From Methanobacteriota archaeon (GTDB lineage: Archaea; Thermoplasmatota; Poseidoniia; Poseidoniales; Poseidoniaceae), in contig PBUZ01000002.1 in the NCBI GenBank assembly GCA_002728035.1, forward strand, positions 1-23,613: 23,613 bases of DNA. Direction: 5' to 3'. Shown piece by piece: positions 7,468 to 14,471 of this stretch. The translations under genes and the position numbers were made by a program. The notes beneath the pieces were generated by a model. It did no database searches, was not told the origin of the DNA, and saw only the letters and a program-made list of their open reading frames with translations. Position 1 is the first letter of the stretch, and each line of letters opens with the position of its first letter.

Positions 7468-9795
7468 ATGGAAGGCGCAACCGACCCTGAAATGTTGAAA
7501 GACAGAGCGTTTTTTCGCCTTGGATTGTTCATCCACGACCATCGAAGAGCCATGATCGCCTTCGGCTTGGTCTCCTGTTTGTTGATGGGCGGGCTCATGA
7601 CGATGGGAGCGGATTGGGCAGAAGGCTTTGGAGAAGACGATGTTGAATCCGTGAACGCTGGTCGTTTGATTTCGGAGCGCTTTGGCTCTGAGGACAACAA
7701 CACAGGTCATTCGTTTCGATACTTGGTCTTCCATCCGACCTTGAACGACACCGACGATGCATGGAGAAGTGCCGTTATCGACGCTCTCGCAGCCTTTGAA
7801 TCTCATCCGAACGCCACCGTCGAATACTCTTGGCAGGTCGCAGAAGTTGACCGCGAAGACGTCATTTCCATCGACGAGGAAGGCATGTACGCCATCAACA
7901 AAGTGACCTTCAACACCAACAGAAAAACGGCAAAGTCGTTGCTGACGGAACTCCATGAGTCCCTCGAAATCGACGAGGATTTCGAGGCATGGATGACGGA
8001 CGGCATCGCCGTGGATTGGACGTTTGATGACCGAATCAAAAGCGACCTCATCAAGGCGGAAGTGGTTGCCATTCCCATCACGCTGATTATCCTCGGGATA
8101 ATTTTTGGTTCACTTGTCGCTGCATTTTTGCCGTTGAGCATCGGCGGTGCAACGCTCTTTGCAGCCGTTGGTATGACGATTTGGTTGTCCAACGTCACCG
8201 ATGTGACCGTGTATGCCACCAACATCGTCTCGCTCATCGGCATCGGTGTTTCCATTGATTATTCGCTGTTCTTGGTGAACCGCTTTAGAGAGGAGTTGGA
8301 GCGCGGAAGGGACGTGCGAACCGCAACCGCCATGTGCTCTGCAACCGCCGGTAAAGCCGTCTTTTACTCCGGTATCACCGTGGCCATCGGACTGATGGGC
8401 ATGCTGTTTTTCACCAACACTTCCTTGCCCTCTTTGGGGATCGGTGGCACCATTGCCGTCAGCATCGCCATGGTCTATTCCACCATCGTGCTGCCCGCCG
8501 TAATGTCCTGGCTTGGCCCACGCATCTACAAGTGGAAAGTTCCCTATGCACTCGACATGCGAGCCAAAGACGACGGTGTTTGGGCCCGTATTGCGAAGCG
8601 GGTGATGGACCGCCCTTGGGCCGTTCTTATCCCCACACTCGTGCTGCTGATTGGAGCGGGTTTGCCCTTCGTTTACGCCGAGTTCTCGCTCTCGTCGTGG
8701 GAGGCATTGCCCCCCGACGATGAGTCACGCCAAGGCATGGAACTCATCGACGAACAATGGCCCGACCAAGCGGCGAATTCCATCTACCTCGTCATCGACA
8801 CGGACGGTGCCGACCCCCTCTCAGAGGAGAATCTGCGACTCCAACATGCGTACCTCAGCGAACTCTTGAACGATACTCGAGTTTCAGGAGGCATTGGCGT
8901 TGGCCTCCCCGCAGCCAACATGAGTGCTGATGATGTTGTGCAGTTCTGGGCTGCACCCGATGCGTTTCTGCCACCCGAACAGGTCGCCGTACGGGAAAGT
9001 CTGCGAGACGCCTTTGTGGGCGATGATGCGACGATGATGTCGGTGCAGTTGAAAGGCGCTCAAACGAACGTGGATTCACGAAAAGTCGTTGAAGACATCC
9101 GAGACGAGCGCAACGAATTCTTGGACAAGTTCAGCGGTGAGAACGACCGTTTATTGGTCGCAGGATTCGCTGCCTACAACGCTGACAACCTCGATGCTAT
9201 CGCCGACAACTTGCCGCGTGCGCTCGCCTTCATCCTCATTGCGACCATGTTGTTGATTTTCCTTCAAGTTCGCTCGGTCATCATTCCCATCAAAGCCATC
9301 GCCATGAACGTCCTCTCCATTTCAGCTTCCTTCGGTATGCTGGTCTGGGTCTTCCAATGGGGATACGGCGAATCGTTGCTCAATTTCACCGCTCAGCCGA
9401 TCGACTCTGGTAACCCTGTCATCATGTTCTGCATCGTGTTCGGTTTGTCCATGGACTATGAGGTGCTGATGCTCTCCCGTATTCACGAAGAGTGGGAACG
9501 AACCGGTGACAACACGCTCGCCGTTGCCAACGGCCTGCAGAAAACGGGAGGTCTCATCACCGGAGCCGCGGCCATCATGGTCGTGGTGTTCAGCGCCTTC
9601 GGTTTGTCTTCGGTCATCATCCTGAAACAAATCGGGTTGGGTTTGGCCTTGGCCATCCTAATCGACGCCACCCTGGTTCGTGCCTTGGTCGTACCTTCAA
9701 CCATGCGCCTGATGGGGAAGTGGAACTGGTGGGCACCTGCATTTTTGGAGCGAAAGCACAGCCCTCCTCCTGCTTCGGTACGTCAAGAAGAATAA
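7468..9795 (+). CDS. MMPL/RND-superfamily membrane exporter
   Basis: This 775-aa protein has the duplicated RND layout. Each half has one membrane helix, then a large extracytoplasmic domain (residues ~50-195 and ~410-580), then five membrane helices. The paired signatures 'GIGVSIDYSLFLVNRFREE' (Asp264-Tyr265) and 'FGLSMDYEVLMLSRIHEEW' (Asp663-Tyr664) carry the Asp-Tyr pairs that relay protons in MmpL proteins. The C-terminal 'DATLVRALVVPSTMRLMGKW' is also typical of MMPL. Family members export lipids or other hydrophobic molecules using the proton gradient; the substrate here is unknown. The start at 7468 is supported by TTCAAATAC 29 nt upstream. The gene stands alone, followed after 48 bp by a coiled-coil gene that has its own promoter-like element, so no partner adaptor is evident. 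Confidence 0.92.
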   Translation: MEGATDPEMLKDRAFFRLGLFIHDHRRAMIAFGLVSCLLMGGLMTMGADWAEGFGEDDVESVNAGRLISERFGSEDNNTGHSFRYLVFHPTLNDTDDAWRSAVIDALAAFESHPNATVEYSWQVAEVDREDVISIDEEGMYAINKVTFNTNRKTAKSLLTELHESLEIDEDFEAWMTDGIAVDWTFDDRIKSDLIKAEVVAIPITLIILGIIFGSLVAAFLPLSIGGATLFAAVGMTIWLSNVTDVTVYATNIVSLIGIGVSIDYSLFLVNRFREELERGRDVRTATAMCSATAGKAVFYSGITVAIGLMGMLFFTNTSLPSLGIGGTIAVSIAMVYSTIVLPAVMSWLGPRIYKWKVPYALDMRAKDDGVWARIAKRVMDRPWAVLIPTLVLLIGAGLPFVYAEFSLSSWEALPPDDESRQGMELIDEQWPDQAANSIYLVIDTDGADPLSEENLRLQHAYLSELLNDTRVSGGIGVGLPAANMSADDVVQFWAAPDAFLPPEQVAVRESLRDAFVGDDATMMSVQLKGAQTNVDSRKVVEDIRDERNEFLDKFSGENDRLLVAGFAAYNADNLDAIADNLPRALAFILIATMLLIFLQVRSVIIPIKAIAMNVLSISASFGMLVWVFQWGYGESLLNFTAQPIDSGNPVIMFCIVFGLSMDYEVLMLSRIHEEWERTGDNTLAVANGLQKTGGLITGAAAIMVVVFSAFGLSSVIILKQIGLGLALAILIDATLVRALVVPSTMRLMGKWNWWAPAFLERKHSPPPASVRQEE

Positions 9796-9814
9796 CCTCG
9801 ATATTGGGGCAACC

Positions 9815-9823
9815 TTGAAATCA
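9815..9823 (+). promoter_or_regulatory. Candidate core promoter TTGAAATCA
   Basis: TTGAAATCA begins 29 nt before the ATG of the small coiled-coil gene, the same spacing as the other TTSAAA elements in the window. The gene could also be read through from the MMPL gene, which ends 48 bp upstream. Confidence 0.4.
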
Positions 9824-9843
9824 CGCTCGCTCGAGGCAAAAGC

Positions 9844-10062
9844 ATGGCGAAGGATCGAACGCTCAAGAAAGTCACGAAAGTGATGACGCGCGTCGAGAAG
9901 CACATCGAAGCCACACGGGATGCACTTGAGGACCTCGAAATCGAGTTCGAAGTGCTCAAAGCCACCGTGAAGCGCCTCAAGGCATCAGATACTTCGGAGG
10001 AACCCGTTGACCAAGAGGTCGTAATCGACATGGAAAACACCTCCGCCATGCGCAAGTTCTGA
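9844..10062 (+). CDS. Small coiled-coil protein, function unknown
   Basis: A 72-aa protein with a Lys/Arg-rich start ('MAKDRTLKKVTKVMTRVEKH') followed by a continuous amphipathic helix to about residue 50 with hydrophobic residues at heptad-like spacing (e.g. 'LEDLEIEFEVLKATVKRLKA'), then a disordered acidic tail. No family is recognised. It probably dimerises through the helix. It is real by base composition, by a normal ATG start with a TTSAAA element 29 nt upstream, and by fitting exactly between the MMPL gene and the convergent DHH gene, with only 3 bp to the latter's stop. It has no membrane segment and no clear nucleic-acid-binding motif beyond its basic N-terminus. Confidence 0.7.
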   Translation: MAKDRTLKKVTKVMTRVEKHIEATRDALEDLEIEFEVLKATVKRLKASDTSEEPVDQEVVIDMENTSAMRKF

Positions 10063-10065
10063 GCC

Positions 10066-11055
10066 TCACAAGGCCAGCAATTTCGCTCGCTGAGTCCACA
10101 TGTTGAGCCAGTGCTCCATGTTGGCTTCAAGACCCGGTGGTTGGATTCGGCATCCGCATGCATTGGCGTGACCGCCGCCCGTGGGGTCCAATGAGGTGGC
10201 CATACGGGAGAGGTCCCAACGCCCTTGACCGTTGGGCAGGAACGAATTGGCGTAGAAACTGGCGCCAAGCGGTGGACGCGTGCGCTGAGACAAATCACCG
10301 TCTGCGTACCCGTGAATGATGCAACACGCATCGGCTCGTTCACCCGCCCATGCCGTGACCAAGTAACCGTTGGAACGCAGGGGCGTCTCATCAAATCGAC
10401 AAATGGCGAGTCGGTCAACGATGGTCGTGTGCTGAGCAACATGTTCAAGCGCGCGGGTCCGCTCTTCCACAACGGCCTGCATTCGTGCCGCCACCACTTC
10501 ATCCGCCACCAAGGCCTCCATCGAGGCGCCAGAGGTCAAGAGGTCCACCAAGTGCGCCATGTAATCCGGGTCTCGAGAGGTGCACGTACGTGACAACTGC
10601 AGCAGCGGTCCGTCAGCGAGGAACGCTTCCTTCGTGATGCCTCCTGAATCCAACGCATCGACCACGGGCATCATTGGATCGAGATGACGCATGTCGGTGA
10701 TGTTGACCAGCAATTCATAGGCGAGGCGGGCAGCCGATGGTGTGGCTTCCCAATGCTGAAGACCGCCGCTGGCTGCAAATCTTTGCGCCTCATCTTCACT
10801 GGGTCGGTTGGTCAGGTGATGGTCGACATACCAACCGCAGGCGGTGTGAAAGGGCAGGTCGACGAGGACGGTGGTGCGGTCGATGAGGTCGTCCACCAGA
10901 CCTGAACGAAGTTCGGCCGCATGGCTGAACACAACTTCGGCATCTGGACGAAACGCCTTCAACACCGCTGCCCCGAACAGGCCGTCCATGTCCGAGTCTG
11001 CGAGAATGCGGCTGTAAGCCGGCACCTCATCTGCCTCCAGTGGACGAATGGCCAT
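10066..11055 (-). CDS. DHH-family phosphoesterase (RecJ/NrnA-like)
   Basis: This 329-aa protein has the DHH/DHHA1 two-domain layout. Motifs are 'DSDMDGLFGAAVL' (residues 20-32; metal-binding Asp22 and Asp24), 'VLVDLP' (Asp66), 'WYVDHH' (the DHH triad at 78-80), 'VVDALDSGG' near residue 130, and the C-terminal DHHA1 motif 'GGGHANACG' (293-301). These are the catalytic features of Mn-dependent exonucleases and oligonucleotide or cyclic-dinucleotide phosphodiesterases. Whether it acts on ssDNA, nanoRNA or a second messenger cannot be decided; it is far shorter than bacterial RecJ and lacks an obvious OB domain. It ends 3 bp from the coiled-coil gene (convergent) and diverges from the Nudix gene over a 51-bp spacer with a shared promoter-like element. 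Confidence 0.88.
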   Translation of the reverse strand: MAIRPLEADEVPAYSRILADSDMDGLFGAAVLKAFRPDAEVVFSHAAELRSGLVDDLIDRTTVLVDLPFHTACGWYVDHHLTNRPSEDEAQRFAASGGLQHWEATPSAARLAYELLVNITDMRHLDPMMPVVDALDSGGITKEAFLADGPLLQLSRTCTSRDPDYMAHLVDLLTSGASMEALVADEVVAARMQAVVEERTRALEHVAQHTTIVDRLAICRFDETPLRSNGYLVTAWAGERADACCIIHGYADGDLSQRTRPPLGASFYANSFLPNGQGRWDLSRMATSLDPTGGGHANACGCRIQPPGLEANMEHWLNMWTQRAKLLAL

Positions 11056-11075
11056 GCTTCACCGGATTGGGGCCT

Positions 11076-11088
11076 CTCTTTGAACATT
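11076..11088. promoter_or_regulatory. Candidate symmetric bidirectional core promoter (DHH / Nudix)
   Basis: The plus strand reads CTCTTTGAACATT, so the minus strand reads TTCAAAGAG starting 29 nt before the DHH ATG (11055). The TTTGAA core (11079-11084) is centred about 26 nt from both divergent start codons, 11055 and 11107. One TBP site could thus serve two leaderless transcripts. Confidence 0.4.
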
Positions 11089-11106
11089 GGGTGGCAAAGG
11101 GCCGTT

Positions 11107-11550
11107 ATGACCATGAACAAGAAGCCCCATACGCCAACCATGGAGACCTCATGCGGCGTGGTGTTGGTCAATTATGGGGCCATTCTCCTGTTGCAGTATC
11201 CACAGGGCCACTGGGACCTCCCAAAAGGCCATGTCGAGCCTGACGACCCCCATCGGCACGCAACGATGCGTCGAGAATTGGCCGAAGAGACGGGCATCCA
11301 AAATGTCACCCTCTTGGATGGTTTTGAAGAGCGAACGGAGTACACCTTCCAGCACAAAGGCAGACGCAAGAGAAAGCAAGTCTACTGGTACGTTGCCGAA
11401 ACCGACGAAATGGAGGTGACGCTCTCACATGAACACCGTGGTTACCTGTGGTTGGATTGGGAACAAGCCCTTGAGACCATCACGCATGAAGAAACTCGGG
11501 CCGTGGTGCGTCTTGCTCAGCAATTCATTGACCATCACGGACAACAGTGA
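11107..11550 (+). CDS. Nudix hydrolase, Ap4A-hydrolase-like
   Basis: A 147-aa Nudix-fold pyrophosphohydrolase. The sheet and box read 'METSCGVVLVNYG', 'LLLQYPQGHWDLPKGHVEP' and 'RRELAEETGI', closest to diadenosine-tetraphosphatase-type members (GHWDLPKGHVE, a later 'YWYVAE', and a Trp-rich 'YLWLDWEQAL'). It would clean up dinucleotide polyphosphates or other NDP-X compounds. The Nudix box departs from GX5EX7REUXEEXGU: the first Glu is Asp and there is one extra residue before REL, while the catalytic RELAEETG helix is intact. The ATG at 11107 fits the shared promoter element; 11113 and 11140 are in-frame alternatives. It ends in TGA abutting the convergent adenosyltransferase stop with no gap. 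Confidence 0.88.
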   Translation: MTMNKKPHTPTMETSCGVVLVNYGAILLLQYPQGHWDLPKGHVEPDDPHRHATMRRELAEETGIQNVTLLDGFEERTEYTFQHKGRRKRKQVYWYVAETDEMEVTLSHEHRGYLWLDWEQALETITHEETRAVVRLAQQFIDHHGQQ

Positions 11551-12246
11551 TCACAGCGACGACAGGTCATCGTCGTTGGAACGCATTTGAGCAACGCGGT
11601 GGGCAACCCCTTTCTCAGCCGTTCGTTTCCCCAACGGCACCCAGAGCGTTTCTTCTTCGTTCAACGTTGAACTGATCCAGCGCCCCATGACGAAAAGCCA
11701 ATCCGAAAGTCGATTGAGGTACACGCACACCACGGGACGAACCGATTCGTCGCCTTCACGCTCCTTGAGGGTCACCACCGAGCGTTCGAGGCGTCGCACG
11801 ACCGTGCGCGCCATGTGTGCAGCGGCAACAGGAGCAGAGCCCGAAGGAAGAATAAAACTCGTCAATTCTGAAAGCGAGGAGAGCCAGGCGTCCATTTCCG
11901 AAACCAACACATCCGTTTGCTCTTGGGAGATGAGGACCATGTAATCCGGCAATGTTTCGGGTGGGCAAGCCATTTCGGCCCCGATGTCAAACAATTCGTT
12001 TTGCACGCGAGAGACGGCTTCTCCAATCACGGTTTGGACCCGAATCACGCCCGTTCGCTCTCCACCGTCATCGTGATCAGGCAAGCGTTCAATTTCCATC
12101 AACACCATACCCAGCCAACTGTTGACCTCGTCGCACAGTCCAACGACATCAAAGCGCTGATCGGATTTTTTCCTCCGTGAGCCGTCCACAAGGGAAGATT
12201 CACCGTTGTCTCCTCCGCCAGTATAGACGCGATTGATGTTGACCAT
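11551..12246 (-). CDS. Cob(I)alamin adenosyltransferase, PduO type
   Basis: The enzyme transfers the adenosyl group of ATP to cob(I)alamin, making adenosylcobalamin. Motifs are an N-terminal ATP-binding 'VYTGGGDNGESSLVDGSR' (residues 7-24), 'DVVGLCDEVNSWLG' (33-46), 'VVRRLERSVV' (149-158; the family's ATP-contacting Arg lies here), and the C-terminal corrin-side helix 'YLNRLSDWLFVMGRW' (176-190). At 231 aa it exceeds the usual ~190, with a longer loop around 55-70 and a charged C-terminal tail. The second Thr of the canonical YTRTGDxG is Gly here. The gene lies 23 bp downstream of the DUF2203 gene with GAGG 7 nt before its ATG, so it is probably the second gene of that operon. The B12-dependent enzyme it serves is outside the window. 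Confidence 0.92.
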   Translation of the reverse strand: MVNINRVYTGGGDNGESSLVDGSRRKKSDQRFDVVGLCDEVNSWLGMVLMEIERLPDHDDGGERTGVIRVQTVIGEAVSRVQNELFDIGAEMACPPETLPDYMVLISQEQTDVLVSEMDAWLSSLSELTSFILPSGSAPVAAAHMARTVVRRLERSVVTLKEREGDESVRPVVCVYLNRLSDWLFVMGRWISSTLNEEETLWVPLGKRTAEKGVAHRVAQMRSNDDDLSSL

Positions 12247-12269
12247 GGGGCTGCCTCATGTGGGGGACA

Positions 12270-12755
12270 TCATGCCTCTATGAGGGGTTTGCGGGCTGGA
12301 AACCCTTCTTCCATCCGATAGTACCACTCGATATCCGTCTCGCCAACCGCCCATGAAAACAGCGCCATGCGCCGGTCGACCACGCCGTACCATTCCAATC
12401 GACCCGGGTCCATGGACACGATGCGGGCACCAACAGTTTCCAGCCGTCCAACGTTATCCTGCCACTGACGGACCAACTCACCCAAATGCTCTGCCACTTC
12501 AATGACATGCGGGTGTGTCATGGAATAACGGTCGAGGAGAAGTTCCAATTCATCCGTAAGATCGTGTGCTTCATCACTCATCGCCTGCAACATCATCAAC
12601 ACATTTTGCGCTTCGGGCAGTGATTGGCGGGCTTGTTCAATGGTCACAACCATCGCTCCATCCGGAAGCGGATAGGGCATCTCTGCATCGGGCGAGAGCT
12701 CGTCAAGCTCCATGGGTAGCCCTGAAAACAAAGGTTGGTCGGGAGGTGTAGACAC
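12270..12755 (-). CDS. DUF2203-family protein
   Basis: A 161-aa protein. After an N-terminal Pro-rich extension (about 35 residues), residues ~36-161 follow the DUF2203 pattern: a start like 'VVTIEQARQSLPEAQNVL', two long amphipathic helices, 'LETVGARIVSMDPGRLEWYG', then 'RRMALFSWAVGETDIEWYY' and the ending 'EEGFPARKPL'. The family is small, soluble and uncharacterised. The start is GTG at 12755, supported both by AAGGAG 5 nt upstream and by TTGAAAGGG 29 nt upstream. The next in-frame start (ATG, residue 15) lacks such support. It leads a probable two-gene unit with the cobalamin adenosyltransferase 23 bp downstream, which hints at but does not prove a link to cobalamin metabolism. Confidence 0.85.
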   Translation of the reverse strand: MSTPPDQPLFSGLPMELDELSPDAEMPYPLPDGAMVVTIEQARQSLPEAQNVLMMLQAMSDEAHDLTDELELLLDRYSMTHPHVIEVAEHLGELVRQWQDNVGRLETVGARIVSMDPGRLEWYGVVDRRMALFSWAVGETDIEWYYRMEEGFPARKPLIEA

Positions 12756-12760
12756 GAGTG

Positions 12761-12766
12761 CTCCTT
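12761..12766 (-). promoter_or_regulatory. Shine-Dalgarno site AAGGAG before the GTG start of the DUF2203 gene
   Basis: AAGGAG on the minus strand is followed by CACTC and then GTG, a 5-nt spacing. It supports the GTG start but conflicts with the promoter-like element at -29, which would place the transcript start at or beyond this site. Confidence 0.5.
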
Positions 12767-12775
12767 TACTTGACG

Positions 12776-12784
12776 CCCTTTCAA
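12776..12784 (-). promoter_or_regulatory. Candidate core promoter TTGAAAGGG for the DUF2203-adenosyltransferase unit
   Basis: TTGAAAGGG begins 29 nt before the GTG start. With the following C it forms a decamer identical to the element upstream of the solenoid-PIN gene. Confidence 0.45.
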
Positions 12785-12850
12785 CTCATCGGAAGCACGA
12801 AATGAGAAATGCCTGTTTTCTGGCGAAAAAGCGGGTTCCGAAGCCGAAGG

Positions 12851-13126
12851 TCAACCCGTACTTGCAGAAACGTTGTTTCGGCGTGAACGGGCCAGTTTCA
12901 TCCAGCCCAGTGCCAGTAAACCTCCCCACATCACCAATTCGATCAGTACCACGAGGTAATACCACGGCCCAAGCGTCTCGAGCATGGCCACGGCGTCGTA
13001 CGGTAAACCGTTGATGGCCATGTAGGCCGATTGGGAAAGCAAACTCGAAGAGAACCAGATGACAACAGCGAACCAGAGGATGTTCCCCAGTGGCCAATCT
13101 TCCGCAGTTCGTTGGATATGCTTCAT
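12851..13126 (-). CDS. Small two-helix membrane protein, unknown
   Basis: A 91-aa protein with two clear membrane helices: residues ~15-38 ('ILWFAVVIWFSSSLLSQSAY') and ~56-78 ('YYLVVLIELVMWGGLLALGW'), joined by a short loop 'MAINGLPYDAVAMLETLG' and ended by a basic 'KLARSRRNN' tail. By the positive-inside rule both ends would be cytoplasmic. No family recognised. The ATG at 13126 is well supported by a TATA box (TTATATCCT) 28 nt upstream, giving a leaderless transcript. It is a monocistronic gene between the DUF2203 operon and the RlmH operon. Confidence 0.7.
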   Translation of the reverse strand: MKHIQRTAEDWPLGNILWFAVVIWFSSSLLSQSAYMAINGLPYDAVAMLETLGPWYYLVVLIELVMWGGLLALGWMKLARSRRNNVSASTG

Positions 13127-13145
13127 GATACTACATCGACCTTGA

Positions 13146-13154
13146 AGGATATAA
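13146..13154 (-). promoter_or_regulatory. TATA box TTATATCCT for the two-helix membrane protein
   Basis: TTATATCCT begins 28 nt before the ATG at 13126 on the minus strand, a canonical archaeal TATA position for a leaderless mRNA. Confidence 0.6.
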
Positions 13155-13198
13155 GTCCTCGTTTTCTTTGCATCCTCAATCCCCGAATACTGGAAATC

Positions 13199-13957
13199 TC
13201 AGCCTTCTTCCAACACATCTGTGTGACCAGGTGTCATGGCCGACAAGGACGTCATGATGGCATCGACCCACTCGGGTGCAACCGCTTCGTCTCCACCAGC
13301 ATCTTCGTACGCTTCCATCCAACGTGCTGCTTCTGTCGCGCGGCCAAGGAACACATGAATTCGATGAAGCGCCACGTAGGCCATGGGGTTAAGGTGTTCT
13401 TCGTCAGCATCCCAGCCGCGCTCAAAACACGCAATTGCCCCATGTGGGCCATGGAGTTGCCCCCGTTGGAGGGCCACCATGCCGGCCTGACTCCACGCCA
13501 TTGGCAACCGACCGATGAGCAGCCCCCGAAACACCATCCATGTCTGACCGCCGCCGAGGACCACCAGCAGCAAAAAGCCCGCCCATTGCTCAAGGGTGCT
13601 TAATTCAGGCCAAGTGACGACCATCAATCCGCCCGCGCCGATGCAGAAAATGAAGCCAGACATGGGGGCGATGAACACATCTCTACGGGTGCGCACCATG
13701 TGGTACACGCCCACCAACACGCCGTAACTTCCCAGCCCGAGGGTGCAAATCAGCATCGCCGTAAACGACATCGGGCGTGGGGCACGCTCGCCGAGGGCAA
13801 GTGTCCCCGTCAGCGCCAACAGCAACCACCCAAAACGCCCTGAGATCTCTGGAAACGGTTGATGGCGACTTCCTGCAACGAGCGCTACCGAGACGACGGT
13901 GAGTGCCAACAGAACAAGCACCCGTCCGGTGTCTTGGTCAACGAACATGGTCGCCAT
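13199..13957 (-). CDS. Multi-pass membrane protein with soluble C-terminal helical domain, unknown
   Basis: About 252 aa. The N-terminal ~150 residues hold about six hydrophobic helices (for example 'VLVLLALTVVSVALVAG', 'WLLLALTGTLALG', 'MLICTLGLGSYGVLVGVY', 'GFIFCIGAGGLMVVTW', 'WAGFLLLVVLGGG'). The remaining ~100 residues are soluble with TPR-like helices ('AWSQAGMVALQRGQLHGPHG', 'NPMAYVALHRIHVFLGRATE'). No family recognised. The start at ATG 13957 is preferred because GAGGGAG lies 4 nt upstream; a GTG at 13975 would add six residues. It follows rlmH by about 27 bp and is probably co-transcribed with it. That association is typical of gene packing and does not imply an rRNA role. Confidence 0.75.
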   Translation of the reverse strand: MATMFVDQDTGRVLVLLALTVVSVALVAGSRHQPFPEISGRFGWLLLALTGTLALGERAPRPMSFTAMLICTLGLGSYGVLVGVYHMVRTRRDVFIAPMSGFIFCIGAGGLMVVTWPELSTLEQWAGFLLLVVLGGGQTWMVFRGLLIGRLPMAWSQAGMVALQRGQLHGPHGAIACFERGWDADEEHLNPMAYVALHRIHVFLGRATEAARWMEAYEDAGGDEAVAPEWVDAIMTSLSAMTPGHTDVLEEG

Positions 13958-13961
13958 TGTT

Positions 13962-13968
13962 CTCCCTC
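13962..13968 (-). promoter_or_regulatory. Shine-Dalgarno site GAGGGAG for the second gene of the rlmH unit
   Basis: GAGGGAG-AACA-ATG on the minus strand. It selects the ATG at 13957 over the upstream GTG at 13975 and fits the pattern that internal operon genes carry ribosome-binding sites. Confidence 0.55.
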
Positions 13969-13984
13969 GGGGCACGGTCTGCTA

Positions 13985-14419
13985 TCATGCTTTGTGATAC
14001 CCTGTGTTGCGTTGAATCTCGCTTGCACGGTAGAGTTGTTCGACCAACACAACCATCGCCAATTCATGCGGAAGCGTCATGCTTGAAAGCGACATGCGAG
14101 CAACGGAGTTGAGCATCACTGAATCAGGCCAACCCGCTGCAGGGCCAATCGCGAGGTGAACCGTATCGTTCGACAATTGCCACGTCTCAAAGCGTTGAGC
14201 GAACGCAAGCGAATCCTCTTGCCGACCGCCTTCATCCAGCAAAACCAGCGTGCCTGTGAGGCCGTCCAACCGTTTGGTGTACGCTTCGGCTGTTAATTTC
14301 CCTGCGTGGTACTCCAGACGAACACCTCGACTGCTCAATCGTTCTGCGTACATTTCGATGAGTGCCTTCATCGCCCTGTCTTTGGGTTGCCCGTGAGCAT
14401 GAACGACGATTCGCCCCAT
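13985..14419 (-). CDS. rlmH: 23S rRNA (pseudouridine-1915-N3)-methyltransferase RlmH-like SPOUT protein
   Basis: RlmH uses SAM to methylate pseudouridine in helix 69 of large-subunit rRNA in bacteria. This 144-aa protein spans the family: 'LLDEGGRQEDS' (residues 60-70), 'HLAIGPAAGWPDS' (88-100, the SAM-binding glycine loop), and the C-terminal knot 'MSLSSMTLPHELAMVVLVEQ' then 'LYRASEI' and 'YHKA'. Bacterial RlmH has IGGADG where this has IGPAAG. The frame extends upstream to 14575, but ATG 14419 gives family length and has TTGAAGAAG exactly 29 nt upstream. The family is mostly bacterial, so presence in an archaeon suggests transfer or a related archaeal role; the modified base is therefore inferred, not shown. 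Confidence 0.88.
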   Translation of the reverse strand: MGRIVVHAHGQPKDRAMKALIEMYAERLSSRGVRLEYHAGKLTAEAYTKRLDGLTGTLVLLDEGGRQEDSLAFAQRFETWQLSNDTVHLAIGPAAGWPDSVMLNSVARMSLSSMTLPHELAMVVLVEQLYRASEIQRNTGYHKA

Positions 14420-14439
14420 GCCCCGCTCTACCATCATCG

Positions 14440-14452
14440 CTTCTTCAACCCG
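14440..14452. promoter_or_regulatory. Candidate symmetric bidirectional core promoter (rlmH / three-gene cluster)
   Basis: The plus strand reads CTTCTTCAACCCG around 14444. The minus strand gives TTGAAGAAG starting 29 nt before the rlmH ATG (14419). On the plus strand TTCAACCCG starts 28 nt before an ATG at 14472. The TTCAA core centre is 26-27 nt from both starts, the same geometry as at 11076-11088. Confidence 0.4.
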
Positions 14453-14471
14453 CTGGCGAACGGACAAGTCC

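Noticed and set aside
7402..7956. 184-codon minus-strand frame over the MMPL gene start
   Set aside because: It overlaps the MMPL promoter and N-terminus and looks non-protein-like; the sense frame has definite family motifs.
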